From the NCBI RefSeq assembly GCF_027571405.1, contig NZ_CP092968.1, positions 1,612,001 to 1,676,000 on the forward strand: DNA of 64,000 nucleotides, in the 5' to 3' direction. Below, in pieces: positions 54,368 to 63,515 of the stretch; within the stretch, counting starts at the first letter, position 1, and each line of letters starts with the position of its first letter. The translations under genes and the position numbers were made by a program. The stretch is from Methylocystis parvus OBBP (GTDB lineage: Bacteria; Pseudomonadota; Alphaproteobacteria; Rhizobiales; Beijerinckiaceae). The notes under the pieces are model-generated. The model made no database searches. It saw nothing but the letters and a program-made list of their open reading frames with translations, and was not told the DNA's origin.

Positions 54368-55015
54368 ATGTCGAGAGGGTCGGTGAAGGGCAACGGCAAG
54401 GCGGCGCGGCGCGGCGACAAGAACGCCGCGAAGGGACCCGCCGTATCGAAGACGCTGCTCATCGGCGCCGGTGCGGCGTTCGCGCTCATCTTCGGCGTCT
54501 TCGTCGCCGTGACCAGCAACACGCCCCCCGCGCCGCCGGCCTCGGCGATCGGCGGCCCGTTTCAGCTCATATCGCAAACCGGCCAGCAGGTCAGCGAGAA
54601 GGATCTCCTCGGGAAACCCTATCTCGTCTTCTTCGGTTATACGCATTGTCCGGACGTCTGTCATACGACGCTGTTCGAAATGTCGGAAATTTTGCGCGCG
54701 CTCGGTCCGGACGCGAAGGTCGGCGGCGTTTTCGTGACGGTGGATCCCGAACGCGACACGCCCGACGTCCTGAAAGATTATCTCTCCAGCTTCGACCCGC
54801 GGATCATCGGCCTCACGGGCCCGCGCGCGCAGCTCGAGCCGATGCTGCGCAGCTACCGCATCTATTCGAAGCGCGCGCCGGGCAAGGAAGAAGACTACGC
54901 CGTCGATCACACGACGGTCGTCTATCTCATGGACAAGAACGGCCGCTTCGTCACATCCTTCAATGTCGGCCGCAAGCCGGAAGAAGCCGCCAAGGATCTG
55001 GGCCGCTATCTTTGA
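54368..55015 (+). CDS. SCO1/SenC family copper chaperone
   Basis: A 215-residue protein with an N-terminal membrane anchor (LIGAGAAFALIFGVFVAVT) and a thioredoxin-fold domain outside. The metal motif reads FGYTHCPDVCHTTLFEM, a CX3C spacing as in classical SCO, but with His rather than Pro after the second cysteine; the distal histidine is in AVDHTTVVYLMD. It probably serves CuA assembly in cytochrome oxidase or copper/redox balance. It is distinct from the operon SCO protein at 1.8 kb. Confidence 0.9.
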   Translation: MSRGSVKGNGKAARRGDKNAAKGPAVSKTLLIGAGAAFALIFGVFVAVTSNTPPAPPASAIGGPFQLISQTGQQVSEKDLLGKPYLVFFGYTHCPDVCHTTLFEMSEILRALGPDAKVGGVFVTVDPERDTPDVLKDYLSSFDPRIIGLTGPRAQLEPMLRSYRIYSKRAPGKEEDYAVDHTTVVYLMDKNGRFVTSFNVGRKPEEAAKDLGRYL

Positions 55016-55112
55016 CGACGTAAAGCGCGCGCAAACGTAGGCAAGCGATTTTTTTGCGCGCGCCGCACTTTTCGAACTCGCGACTCGCGGCGCCTTTCGT
55101 TAGCATGTCGGC

Positions 55113-55874
55113 ATGCTTCGACTCCTGCGTGACGTACCCGGCCGCAACGGTTCGTCTCTCATCACTCTCGAGCACGCCGGCGAGACGATCGTCGTCGCCT
55201 TGCGTCGCGCGCCCGCCGCGCGTCGTTTCACGTTGCGCGTTCGCTTCGCCGCGCGCGACGCCGTGCTCACCATGCCGAGCCGCGCGTCGCTGCGCGACGC
55301 GCGGGCTTTCGCCGAACGACATGCGGCCTGGATCGCCGCGCGCCTCAATCGCCTGCCCGCGACGATTCCCTTCGCGCATGGATCCGTCATCCCGCTGCGC
55401 GGCGTCGATCATGCGCTGATTCATCTGCCCGAGAAACGCGGCACCGTCTGGACGGAAGAGCGCGACGACGTCGCGGCCGGCGTCGCGCTCTGCGTCGCGG
55501 GCCAGCCCGAACATGTGCATCGCCGCGTGCAGGATCATTTCAAGCGCGAGGCGCGGCGCGATCTCGAGGGCGCCGTCGCCCGCCACGCCGCCGCGCTCGG
55601 GCTGCCGCCGCGCGGCGTGGGCCTGCGCGATCCGGTAAGCCGCTGGGGCTCCTGCTCTTCCTCGGGTTCGCTCAACTTCTCCTGGCGGCTCGTCATGGCG
55701 CCGCCTTTCGTCCTCGACTATCTTGCGGCGCATGAGGTGGCGCATCTCGTCCATCTCGACCATTCGCCGCGCTTCTGGTCGCTTACGCGCAAGCTCTGTC
55801 GCGACACGGACCGCGCCGAGGCCTGGTTATCGGCCCATGGCGCGCATTTGCACAAATATGGCGCGAAGGGATGA
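55113..55874 (+). CDS. YgjP-like M48-fold metallopeptidase (DUF45)
   Basis: A 253-residue cytosolic protein. The zinc motif is AAHEVAHLVHLDHSPRFW with the family-typical second histidine, and SRWGSCSSSGSLNFSWRL is the DUF45 signature. YgjP relatives are called predicted metal-dependent hydrolases; an activity on UTP has been reported for a related protein, otherwise the role is unclear. Overlaps no neighbour. Confidence 0.85.
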   Translation: MLRLLRDVPGRNGSSLITLEHAGETIVVALRRAPAARRFTLRVRFAARDAVLTMPSRASLRDARAFAERHAAWIAARLNRLPATIPFAHGSVIPLRGVDHALIHLPEKRGTVWTEERDDVAAGVALCVAGQPEHVHRRVQDHFKREARRDLEGAVARHAAALGLPPRGVGLRDPVSRWGSCSSSGSLNFSWRLVMAPPFVLDYLAAHEVAHLVHLDHSPRFWSLTRKLCRDTDRAEAWLSAHGAHLHKYGAKG

Positions 55875-55979
55875 TATGGCGTTGATAAGGGCGCCTTGGC
55901 GGCGTCGCCGTCCAGCGCGCGCCGCGCCCGCTCTGCGCCAGCGGATCGCTGGGTCCCGTGACCTGACAGGGGCGTCAAA

Positions 55980-56957
55980 ATGAGCGAGATCAAGAGCGAG
56001 AAGGTTGCGCCGCCCTGGAGCGCCGTTTTTTCCCGCCCCCGCGGCGCGCTGCTGTCGGAGCTCATAAAACGCGCGCAATCGATGCCGCCGATCCGCATGG
56101 GCGTCGTGCATCCATGCGACCGTCCATCGCTCGAAGGGGCGCTGGCCGCGCGCGACCAGGGCCTGATCGTTCCGACGCTTATCGGGCCATGCAAGAAGCT
56201 GGAAGCGGCGGCCCGCGAAGCGGGCGTTTCGCTCGAAGACGTCGACGTCGTCGAAGCGCCGCACAGCCACGCCGCCGCCGATCAGGCCGTGGAGCTGGTG
56301 CGGCGCGGCAAGCTGCACGCGATCATGAAAGGCGCGCTGCACACGGATGAACTCATGGCGGCCGTCGTGCGGGACGGAACGGGCCTTCGCACCGACAGAC
56401 GCATCAGCCATGTCTTCGTCATCGACGCGCCGACCTATCACAAGCTGCTGCTCGTCACCGACGCCGCGATCAACATCGCGCCGACGCTCGACATTAAGCG
56501 CGACATCATCCGCAACGCCGTCGATCTCGCCCACGCCATCGGCATAGCGCGTCCCAAGGTCGCGATCCTTTCGGCCGTCGAAACGGTGGAGGCGAAAATT
56601 CCCTCGACCGTCGAAGCCGCCGCGCTTTGCAAGATGGCCGATCGCGGCCAGATCGCGGGCGCCGTACTCGACGGCCCGCTCGCCTTCGACAACGCCATCT
56701 CGCGCGAAGCGGCCGAAGCGAAACATATTGCATCCGAGGTGGCGGGCGACCCGGACATTTTGGTGGCGCCCGACCTCGAAGCCGGCAATATCCTCGCCAA
56801 GCAGCTCGTCTTCCTCGCCGGGGCGGACACCGCCGGCATCGTGCTCGGCGCCCGCGTTCCGATCGTGCTGACGAGCCGGGCCGACGATGTGGGCTCGCGG
56901 GTCGCCTCGTCGGCGCTGGCGCAGCTTTTCGCGCACCGTCCCCGCCCGGCGGCGTAG
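55980..56957 (+). CDS. Phosphate acetyl/butyryltransferase family protein
   Basis: A 325-residue enzyme of the Pta/Ptb family. Motifs such as [67 protein letters not shown] and [16 protein letters not shown] fit the C-terminal catalytic domain of these transferases. The acyl group is uncertain. acetate kinase, often adjacent, is not present. Starts [12 protein letters not shown] 105 bases after the YgjP-like gene. Confidence 0.85.
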   Translation: MSEIKSEKVAPPWSAVFSRPRGALLSELIKRAQSMPPIRMGVVHPCDRPSLEGALAARDQGLIVPTLIGPCKKLEAAAREAGVSLEDVDVVEAPHSHAAADQAVELVRRGKLHAIMKGALHTDELMAAVVRDGTGLRTDRRISHVFVIDAPTYHKLLLVTDAAINIAPTLDIKRDIIRNAVDLAHAIGIARPKVAILSAVETVEAKIPSTVEAAALCKMADRGQIAGAVLDGPLAFDNAISREAAEAKHIASEVAGDPDILVAPDLEAGNILAKQLVFLAGADTAGIVLGARVPIVLTSRADDVGSRVASSALAQLFAHRPRPAA

Positions 56958-57038
56958 CCGCCTCGACAAGACGCCCCCGCGCGTGGCAGAAGGCGCGGGA
57001 CATCCGTTTCAGGCAGCGGAGCGAGGATCGACTTCCGC

Positions 57039-57123
57039 CGTCATTGCGAGGAGCGCTAGCTCCGAAGCAATCCCAGGGCCGCAGCGCGCCCCTGGATTGC
57101 TTCGCTTCGCTCGCAATGACGGG
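57039..57123. repeat. Dispersed palindromic repeat CGTCATTGCGAGGAGC (copy A)
   Basis: An 85-base element with outer arms CGTCATTGCGAG and CTCGCAATGACGG and inner GAAGCAATCCCAGG / CCTGGATTGCTTCG. It lies between the Pta-family gene and pheS. A second copy is at 61.5 kb. Confidence 0.85.
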
Positions 57124-57156
57124 CGTTCCCGATCGCCCGCAGAGCAAAAGCGCAAA

Positions 57157-58236
57157 ATGACCGACATCGCGAAACTCGAAGAAGACACGCTGCGCCAGAT
57201 CAATGAGGCCGCCGACGAGGCGGCGCTGGAAGCTGTGCGCCTCTCTGCGCTCGGCAAGAAGGGCGCGATCTCAGCGCTGCTGTCGACGCTCGGCAAAATG
57301 TCGCCAGAGGAGCGCAAGACCGAAGGCGCCAAGATCAACGCCCTGAAGGACAAGGCGACCGAGGCGCTCGCGGCCCGCCGCGCCGAGCTGGCGGAAGCGG
57401 CGCTCGAAGCGCGGCTGAAGGCCGAAACGCTCGACGTGACGCTTCCCCCCGCGGCGAGCCCGCTGGAGCGCGGCCGCATCCATCCGATCTCGCAAGTGAT
57501 GGACGAATTGTCGGTGATCTTCGCGGATATGGGCTTCGCCGTAGCGGAAGGCCCGGACATTGAGAGCGACGACTACAACTTCACCAAGCTGAACTTCCCC
57601 GAAGGCCATCCGGCCCGCGAGATGCAGGACACGTTCTTTCTGGCGCCGGAAGCGGGTGAAAAGAAGCTGCTGCGCACCCATACGAGCCCCGTGCAGGTGC
57701 GGACCATGCTCAGCCAGAAGCCGCCGATCCGCGTGATCTGCCCCGGCCGCGTCTATCGCTGCGATTTCGACCAGACGCATACGCCGATGTTCCATCAGGT
57801 CGAGGGCCTCGTCATCGACCAGTCCACCCATATGGGCCATCTCAAATGGGTGCTGGAGGAATTCCTGAAGAGCTTCTTCGAGGTGAAGGGCGTGAAGCTG
57901 CGCATGCGCCCCTCCTTCTTCCCCTTCACCGAACCGTCGATGGAAGTCGACGTCCAGTGCCGGCGCCAGGGCGGCGAAATCCGCTTCGGAGAAGGCGATG
58001 ACTGGATGGAGATTCTGGGCTGCGGCATGGTGCATCCGAATGTGTTGCGCAATTGCGGGCACGATCCGGACGTCTATCAGGGCTTCGCTTTCGGCGTCGG
58101 CATCGATCGCCTCGCCATGCTGAAATACGGCATGTCGGACCTGCGCGCCTTCTTCGACGCCGACACGCGCTGGCTGACGCATTACGGGTTCAGGCCGCTG
58201 GACTTCCCGACGCTTGCGGGCGGGTTGAGCAGTTGA
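57157..58236 (+). CDS. pheS: Phenylalanyl-tRNA synthetase alpha subunit
   Basis: A 359-residue class II synthetase subunit charging tRNA-Phe with PheT. N-terminal coiled coil followed by the catalytic core: motif 2 [20 protein letters not shown], then [10 protein letters not shown], and motif 3 [15 protein letters not shown]. The longer frame to 56887 is non-coding upstream sequence. A two-gene cassette separates it from pheT. Confidence 0.95.
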   Translation: MTDIAKLEEDTLRQINEAADEAALEAVRLSALGKKGAISALLSTLGKMSPEERKTEGAKINALKDKATEALAARRAELAEAALEARLKAETLDVTLPPAASPLERGRIHPISQVMDELSVIFADMGFAVAEGPDIESDDYNFTKLNFPEGHPAREMQDTFFLAPEAGEKKLLRTHTSPVQVRTMLSQKPPIRVICPGRVYRCDFDQTHTPMFHQVEGLVIDQSTHMGHLKWVLEEFLKSFFEVKGVKLRMRPSFFPFTEPSMEVDVQCRRQGGEIRFGEGDDWMEILGCGMVHPNVLRNCGHDPDVYQGFAFGVGIDRLAMLKYGMSDLRAFFDADTRWLTHYGFRPLDFPTLAGGLSS

Positions 58237-58247
58237 GGAAATGAAAG

Positions 58248-58574
58248 ATGAGCGAAGTCGCCGCGATCCGAACCGCTATCGAGGGCGTAGCATCGCGCAA
58301 CCTCGGCAAGGAATCTTTCGAACGTGTGAGCATTCGCGAGGATGTCGATCACGCGGGGGACGACGCGCTTTTCGTCGACATTGCGATGAAGCCGGCTAAC
58401 GGACGCCTGTCCTCAGAGGATTCCGTTAAAATGCGCGTCGAGGTAAGCAATGCGCTGCTTTCGATTGGAGAAACACGCTTTCCCTATCTGACGTTCAGCT
58501 ATCCTGACGATATTCCCGCGGTCGACGATTTGCGCGAGACCGAATCAAAATATTCAACCCGCCGCGCCTCATGA
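58248..58574 (+). CDS. Upstream partner of a HEPN-like pair, unknown function
   Basis: A 108-residue protein starting MSEVAAIRTAIEGVASRNLG, with a GAGGAA-type site 11 bases after the pheS stop. It has a mixed alpha/beta pattern (ESFERVSIREDVDHAGDDAL, FPYLTFSYPDDIPAV). The stop overlaps the next start by four bases (ATGA), typical of translational coupling. I do not recognise a family; the position upstream of a HEPN-like gene makes an antitoxin or nucleotidyltransferase-like partner possible, but there is no MNT motif (GSxAxG...DxD). Confidence 0.6.
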   Translation: MSEVAAIRTAIEGVASRNLGKESFERVSIREDVDHAGDDALFVDIAMKPANGRLSSEDSVKMRVEVSNALLSIGETRFPYLTFSYPDDIPAVDDLRETESKYSTRRAS

Positions 58575-59032
58575 TCGACGATCTGCTCGAAATCGCGACG
58601 AGCCTCGCGGAACGGGAAAGCGGGAAACCTAAACAGGCTTCGCTTCGCCGCGCAGTTTCAACGGCGTATTACGCCTTGTTCAACGCGCTCGCCGCCATGT
58701 GCGCGGACGAACTCGTCGGCTGGTCGCGACCGTGGGAGGCCTTTACTCCTATTTATCGTTCTCTCGAACATACGGTCGCGCGCAATCTCTTCAATCGGGC
58801 GAGGAACCAGCAATTCTACGGCCCGGAGGTCGCAAGCTTCGCCGCCGTTTTCCTCGAGCTCCAGGAAGCTCGTGAGGAAGCGGACTACAATCCCGAGCCC
58901 TTTCGTTACCGGAGAGGCGATGTGCGGCGCCTGGTCGGCGACGCACGCATCGCCATTCAAACGCTTCGGTCGCTCGAGCCTCATACGAAGTTGCTGCTCG
59001 CTTCGCATTTAATGCAGCGGCGCAAGAGATAG
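58571..59032 (+). CDS. HEPN-like helical protein inserted between pheS and pheT
   Basis: A 153-residue all-helical protein. The N-terminal [20 protein letters not shown] stretch resembles the first helices of HEPN-superfamily proteins (pattern [10 protein letters not shown]), which include RNase toxins and nucleotide-binding partners. A potential but not canonical R-x-H pattern appears in [16 protein letters not shown]. It overlaps the upstream gene by four bases and ends seven bases before pheT, whose ribosome binding site must lie in its 3' end. Confidence 0.6.
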   Translation: MIDDLLEIATSLAERESGKPKQASLRRAVSTAYYALFNALAAMCADELVGWSRPWEAFTPIYRSLEHTVARNLFNRARNQQFYGPEVASFAAVFLELQEAREEADYNPEPFRYRRGDVRRLVGDARIAIQTLRSLEPHTKLLLASHLMQRRKR

Positions 59033-59039
59033 TCGGATC

Positions 59040-61484
59040 ATGAAACTTACCCTCTCCTGGCTCAAAGAGCATCTCGACACCACCGCCTCTCTCGCCGAGA
59101 TCGTCGACACGCTCACGCGCATCGGCCTCGAAGTCGAATATGTGCACGATCCCGCCGCGCAGCTCAAAGACTTCAAGATCGCGCAGATCGTCGAGGCGAC
59201 GCAGCATCCCAACGCCGACCGTCTGCGCATCTGCAAGGTCGATACCGGCGCGGGCGAACTCGTGCAGGTCGTCTGCGGCGCGCCGAATGCGCGCACGGGG
59301 CTCAAAAGCGTCTTCTCGGCGCCCGGCACGTATATTCCCGGCAAAAAGATCACGCTGGGCAAGGGAAATATTCGCGGCGTCGACTCGCTTGGCATGATGT
59401 GCTCCTTCGAGGAACTGGAACTGGCCACGGAAAGCGACGGCATTATCGAATTGCCCGAGGATGCGCCGGTCGGCGAGGTTTACGCGCAATATGCCGGCCT
59501 CGACGATCCGGTGATCGAGATCAATCTCACGCCGAACCGTCCCGACGCGGCGGGCGTCTATGGCGTCGCCCGCGATCTCGCGGCGGCGGGCCTCGGCGTG
59601 CTGAAGCAGAAGGACATTTTGCCGATCGAGGGCGAATTCCCCTGCCCCGTCGGTGTGACGCTGGATTTCAGCGAAGACGAGAAATATCTCGCGCCCTTCT
59701 TTGGCCTGCGTCTCGTGCGCGGCGTCAAGAACGGCCCGAGCCCCGATTGGCTGCAAAAGCGCCTGCGCGAGATCGGCCTGCGTCCGATCAACGCGCTTGT
59801 CGACATCACCAATTATCTCACCTTCGACCGCGCGCGCCCTCTCCATGTTTTCAATGCGGAGAAAGTGAAGGGCGATCTCGTCGTGCGCCGCGCACGGAAG
59901 GGCGAGACGCTGCTCGCCCTCGACGGCAAGACTTATGAACTCGACCAGGCCATGGTCGTCATCGCCGACGACAACGGTCCGGAGTCGCTTGCGGGCGTCA
60001 TGGGCGGCGAGGTCTCGGGCTGCGACGAGGGGACTGCCGACGTTCTGATCGAAACCGCTTTGTGGGACCCGGGGAACATCGCCCATACCGGCCGCAAGCT
60101 CGGCATCGTCACCGACGCCCGCTACCGCTTCGAGCGCGGGGTCGATCCGGCCTTCGCGCTGCCCGGCGGCGAGCTTGCGACGCAACTGGTCATGGAGCTT
60201 TGCGGCGGCGAGGCGTCCGAATGGACGCTCGCCGGGGCCGTTCCGCGCGAGACGAAGATCGTGGATTTCCCCTGGAGCGAGACGCAGCGTCTCGCGGGCG
60301 TCGACGTCTCGCAGGCCGGGGCGACCGCTATTCTGGAGCGCCTCGGCTTCACGGTCGAAAAGAACGGCGAGGATCGCGCGACTATCGCCGCGCCGAGCTG
60401 GCGCCCCGACATTGAAGGCAAGGCCGATATCGTCGAGGAGATCGTCCGCATCCTCGGCGTCGATCATGTGCCTTCCACGCCTCTGCCGCGCGCGGAAGGC
60501 GTCGCGCCCGCCGTGTTGACGGCGATGCAGAAGCGCGCCCGCAACGCCCGCCGCGCGCTCGCCGCGCAGGGGCTGGTCGAGGCCGTCACCTGGTCCTTCA
60601 TCTCGAAGGAGGAGGCGGACGCCTTCGGCGGCGGCTCGGCGGAGCTGAAGCTCGCCAACCCCATCGCGGCGGAGCTCTCCGACATGCGCCCGAGCCTGCT
60701 GCCGGGCCTCGTCGCCGCGGCGGGCCGCAACGCCGCGCGCGGCCTCGGCGATCAGGACCTCTTCGAGATCGGCCAGATATTCCTGGACCCGAGCGAGAAG
60801 GGCCAGCGCCTCTCGGCCGCCGGCATTCGCCGCGGCCTCGCCGGCGCCGGCCGTCATTGGTCGGCCCAGGCCCAGCGCGCCGGCGCGTTCGACGCCAAGG
60901 CGGACGTCATGGCGCTGCTCGGCGCGCTCGGCGTCGCGACGGGCGGGCTGCAGGTCGTTCCGGGCGGTCCCGCCTGGTTTCACCCCGGCCGCTCGGCCAC
61001 GCTGCAATTCGGCCCCCTCGCGAAGTCGGGTATACCCGACTTCAAAAATAAGGCGGTCATCGGCCATTTCGGCGAACTGCATCCGCGCGCGCTGAAGGCG
61101 CTCGACGTCGAAGGGCCGATCGCGGCCTTCGAGATCGTGCTCGACAATCTGCCGGCCCCCAAGGCGAAGCCGACGAAGATCAAGCCGAAGCTGGAGCTTT
61201 CCGATCTCCAGCCGCTCTCGCGCGACTTCGCCTTCATCGTCGACCGCGCGAGCAACGCCGGCGATCTCGTGAAAGCCGTGGCGGGCGCGGACAAGGCGCT
61301 GATCGCGAATGTCGACGTCTTCGACGTCTATGAAGGCGTCGGCGTGCCGGAAGGCAGGAAGTCGATCGGCGTCGCCGTGACGCTTCAGCCGCGCGAAAAA
61401 ACGCTCACCGACGCCGAGATCGAGGCGGTGGCGCAGAAAATCGTGGCGGAGGCGGAGAAGAAATGCGGGGCGGCGCTGCGGTGA
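59040..61484 (+). CDS. pheT: Phenylalanyl-tRNA synthetase beta subunit
   Basis: An 814-residue subunit partnering PheS. In order: tRNA-binding OB domain ([36 protein letters not shown]), the B3/B4 editing region, B5 ([19 protein letters not shown]), the synthetase-like core with [20 protein letters not shown], and a C-terminal ferredoxin-fold anticodon-binding domain ([10 protein letters not shown]). Length is normal. Editing removes mischarged Tyr-tRNA-Phe. Confidence 0.95.
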   Translation: MKLTLSWLKEHLDTTASLAEIVDTLTRIGLEVEYVHDPAAQLKDFKIAQIVEATQHPNADRLRICKVDTGAGELVQVVCGAPNARTGLKSVFSAPGTYIPGKKITLGKGNIRGVDSLGMMCSFEELELATESDGIIELPEDAPVGEVYAQYAGLDDPVIEINLTPNRPDAAGVYGVARDLAAAGLGVLKQKDILPIEGEFPCPVGVTLDFSEDEKYLAPFFGLRLVRGVKNGPSPDWLQKRLREIGLRPINALVDITNYLTFDRARPLHVFNAEKVKGDLVVRRARKGETLLALDGKTYELDQAMVVIADDNGPESLAGVMGGEVSGCDEGTADVLIETALWDPGNIAHTGRKLGIVTDARYRFERGVDPAFALPGGELATQLVMELCGGEASEWTLAGAVPRETKIVDFPWSETQRLAGVDVSQAGATAILERLGFTVEKNGEDRATIAAPSWRPDIEGKADIVEEIVRILGVDHVPSTPLPRAEGVAPAVLTAMQKRARNARRALAAQGLVEAVTWSFISKEEADAFGGGSAELKLANPIAAELSDMRPSLLPGLVAAAGRNAARGLGDQDLFEIGQIFLDPSEKGQRLSAAGIRRGLAGAGRHWSAQAQRAGAFDAKADVMALLGALGVATGGLQVVPGGPAWFHPGRSATLQFGPLAKSGIPDFKNKAVIGHFGELHPRALKALDVEGPIAAFEIVLDNLPAPKAKPTKIKPKLELSDLQPLSRDFAFIVDRASNAGDLVKAVAGADKALIANVDVFDVYEGVGVPEGRKSIGVAVTLQPREKTLTDAEIEAVAQKIVAEAEKKCGAALR

Positions 61485-61888
61485 GTTTCCACCGTCATTG
61501 CGAGGAGCAAAGCGACGAAGCAATCCAGCGTCACGCGCGCGGCTCTGGATTGCTTCGCTTCGCTCGCAATGACGGGTTTGGCATTATCTGCGCGGCTCTG
61601 CTGATAAGCGCCACAGCCCTCGCGGCGCCGCGCAAGATCGACGATTGCGAGGCGATCAAGGAGCCGAACGCCTATAATCTCTGTCTCGCCTCCTTTGGTC
61701 CAATGCGCGGCCAGCACGGCGCATCCTATCCCGGCGTCGCGAGCGAGGGAGAGAAGGGCGGCGAGGGCAAGAGCCGGGCTCCGGCCGGCGCCGGACGCCA
61801 GGCGACGGCGGCTCGCGACTTTGGAGGGACTGCGCTCCACAGGAGCGGCGGCCGGGTCCGGATGGAGTTCACGCCCGGCAGGCGGTGA
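61481..61888 (+). CDS. Small secreted protein with repeat-derived N-terminus
   Basis: A frame of 136 codons from a GTG that overlaps the pheT stop. The first about 32 codons translate the dispersed palindromic repeat (peptide [11 protein letters not shown] ... LLRFARND, a well-known spurious product of such repeats). The rest looks real: a hydrophobic segment [15 protein letters not shown], then [20 protein letters not shown] and [10 protein letters not shown], the pattern of a small conserved rhizobial exported protein. The original start seems to have been displaced or destroyed by the repeat. Start and expression are uncertain. Confidence 0.5.
   Translation: MSFHRHCEEQSDEAIQRHARGSGLLRFARNDGFGIICAALLISATALAAPRKIDDCEAIKEPNAYNLCLASFGPMRGQHGASYPGVASEGEKGGEGKSRAPAGAGRQATAARDFGGTALHRSGGRVRMEFTPGRR
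61493..61575. repeat. Dispersed palindromic repeat CGTCATTGCGAGGAGC (copy B)
   Basis: An 83-base copy with outer arms CCGTCATTGCGAGGAGC and GCTCGCAATGACGG, and inner GAAGCAATCCAG / CTGGATTGCTTCG. It overlaps the start of the small secreted-protein frame directly after pheT. Confidence 0.85.
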
Positions 61889-62415
61889 CGCGGCTAAAGA
61901 GCGAGACGGGATCGACGGCGCGCTAAACCCCCAATTTACCTCTTGGCAAATGGGCGCGGCCCCCTTAAATAGGCCGTTCCGGGGTTGGCCTTTGGATTTA
62001 CAACCCCGATTTCAGATTTGAAGCTTCCGCCTGAACCTCTGCTCTGTCAAGGGCTTGAAGGGAAAGGCGGTGGATAGGCCGGCGGACCCGGGGTTTTGCC
62101 TCGTGTCCCGTCCGGCCATGTCCTGTCCGAGACTGCCGGCGCACGTCAGGGTTATCCACAGCCCGAACGGCTCAATCGGCCAAGGGACGACAAGAGAAAT
62201 CTGTCGTCTCGCGGCGGCCTGCACAGACGGGGAAACCGGAATTTTTTGGCCGGCGGCGCCATGCCGACGTCCTTCGAATTTGGTTCACGCCCCTTCAACC
62301 AGAGTCTTCGCTTTCGAGCGGGGAGCGCTGGGGACAGGATCTACGGCGCCGCTTGCGTTTCGCAGGCGGCATGTCGCAACCGGCGGGTTCGCCCGCCAGT
62401 TAGAAGAGAGCAACC
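61889..62415 (+). promoter_or_regulatory. Leader and promoter region of rplJL-rpoB
   Basis: About 527 bases without a supported gene. A good sigma-70 type promoter is visible: TTGGCA (61943-61948), 17-base spacer, TAAATA (61966-61971). The following leader of about 440 bases has several potential stem-loops, one GGCGGGTTCGCCCGCC just before rplJ, so an L10-type autoregulatory structure is plausible. A perfect DnaA box TTATCCACA is at 62152-62160. rplK and rplA are not upstream. Confidence 0.6.
62152..62160 (+). promoter_or_regulatory. Perfect DnaA-box sequence in the rplJ leader
   Basis: TTATCCACA, the consensus DnaA-binding 9-mer, occurs between the candidate promoter and rplJ. A single box can occur by chance; there is no cluster and no origin features nearby. 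Confidence 0.4.
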
Positions 62416-62931
62416 GTGGATAGAGCGGAGAAAAAAGAAGCCGTTGCGGCGCTCAACCAGACCTTTTCGAAGGCTGGCGCGATCGTCGTCGCGCACTACT
62501 CCGGCTTGACGGTCGCCCAGATGCAGGCCCTGCGCAAGCGGGCCCGCGCCGAGGGCGCCTCCGTGCAGGTCGCAAAGAACCGCCTCGCCAAGATCGCTCT
62601 GGATGGCACGAGCGTCGCCGATTTCAGCCCCTTGCTCAAGGGGCCGACCCTGATCGCCTATTCGGACGATCCGGTGGCGGCGCCGAAGGTCGCCGTGGCC
62701 TTCGCCAAGGATCACGACAAATTCGTGATTCTGGGCGGCGCCATGGGCGCCACGCTGCTGAACGCCGACGGCGTCAAGTCGCTTGCGACGATGCCGTCTC
62801 TCGACGAACTGCGCGCCAAGATCGTGGGCCTCATCAACGCCCCCGCGACCAAGATCGCCCAGCTCTCGACCGCGCCTGCCGCAAAGCTCGCGCGCGTGTT
62901 CGGCGCCTATGCCAAGAAAGACGCGGCCTAA
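62416..62931 (+). CDS. rplJ: 50S ribosomal protein L10
   Basis: A 171-residue stalk protein that anchors L7/L12 dimers and regulates its own operon. GTG start ([17 protein letters not shown]) preceded by GAAGAGAG. Family stretches [20 protein letters not shown] and the [12 protein letters not shown] segment are clear; the C-terminal helix binds L7/L12. First gene of the rplJ-rplL-rpoB unit. Confidence 0.95.
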   Translation: MDRAEKKEAVAALNQTFSKAGAIVVAHYSGLTVAQMQALRKRARAEGASVQVAKNRLAKIALDGTSVADFSPLLKGPTLIAYSDDPVAAPKVAVAFAKDHDKFVILGGAMGATLLNADGVKSLATMPSLDELRAKIVGLINAPATKIAQLSTAPAAKLARVFGAYAKKDAA

Positions 62932-62976
62932 GAGGCGCGCCAACCAAACTGAACCAAATTCAAAGGACGCACATAA

Positions 62977-63357
<381 letters not shown>

Positions 63358-63376
63358 GCGGCGAACGTCACGCATT

Positions 63377-63402
63377 CTCTCTCCCCGCACGCGGGGAGAG
63401 AG
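63377..63402 (+). terminator. 12-bp hairpin downstream of rplL
   Basis: CTCTCTCCCCGC (63377-63388) and GCGGGGAGAGAG (63391-63402) form a perfect 12-bp stem with a 2-base loop and no T-tract. It belongs to the repeated CTCTCCCC hairpin type and may attenuate transcription between rplL and rpoB. Confidence 0.6.
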
Positions 63403-63422
63403 CCTTTGAGTTTGAAGGAGAC

Positions 63423-63490
63423 AGCGAATAGCGAATGGCGAACGGCGAATAGAGTTCTTTCTACTCGCTGCTCGCTATTCGCTATTCGCT
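63423..63490. repeat. Inverted repeat AGCGAATAGCGAAT between rplL and rpoB
   Basis: Arms AGCGAATAGCGAAT (63423-63436) and ATTCGCTATTCGCT (63477-63490) are exact complements; the region between adds partly matched GGCGAACGGCGAATAGAG / CTCGCTGCTCGC, so the whole folds on itself. The arms consist of a repeated GCGAATA unit. Confidence 0.75.
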
Positions 63491-63515
63491 TCAAAAGAGA
63501 GGCTCGAAAAGCGAC

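Noticed and set aside
62012..62224. Short frames in the rplJ leader as genes
   Set aside because: No ribosome binding sites, no family resemblance; the region fits an untranslated leader with a promoter.
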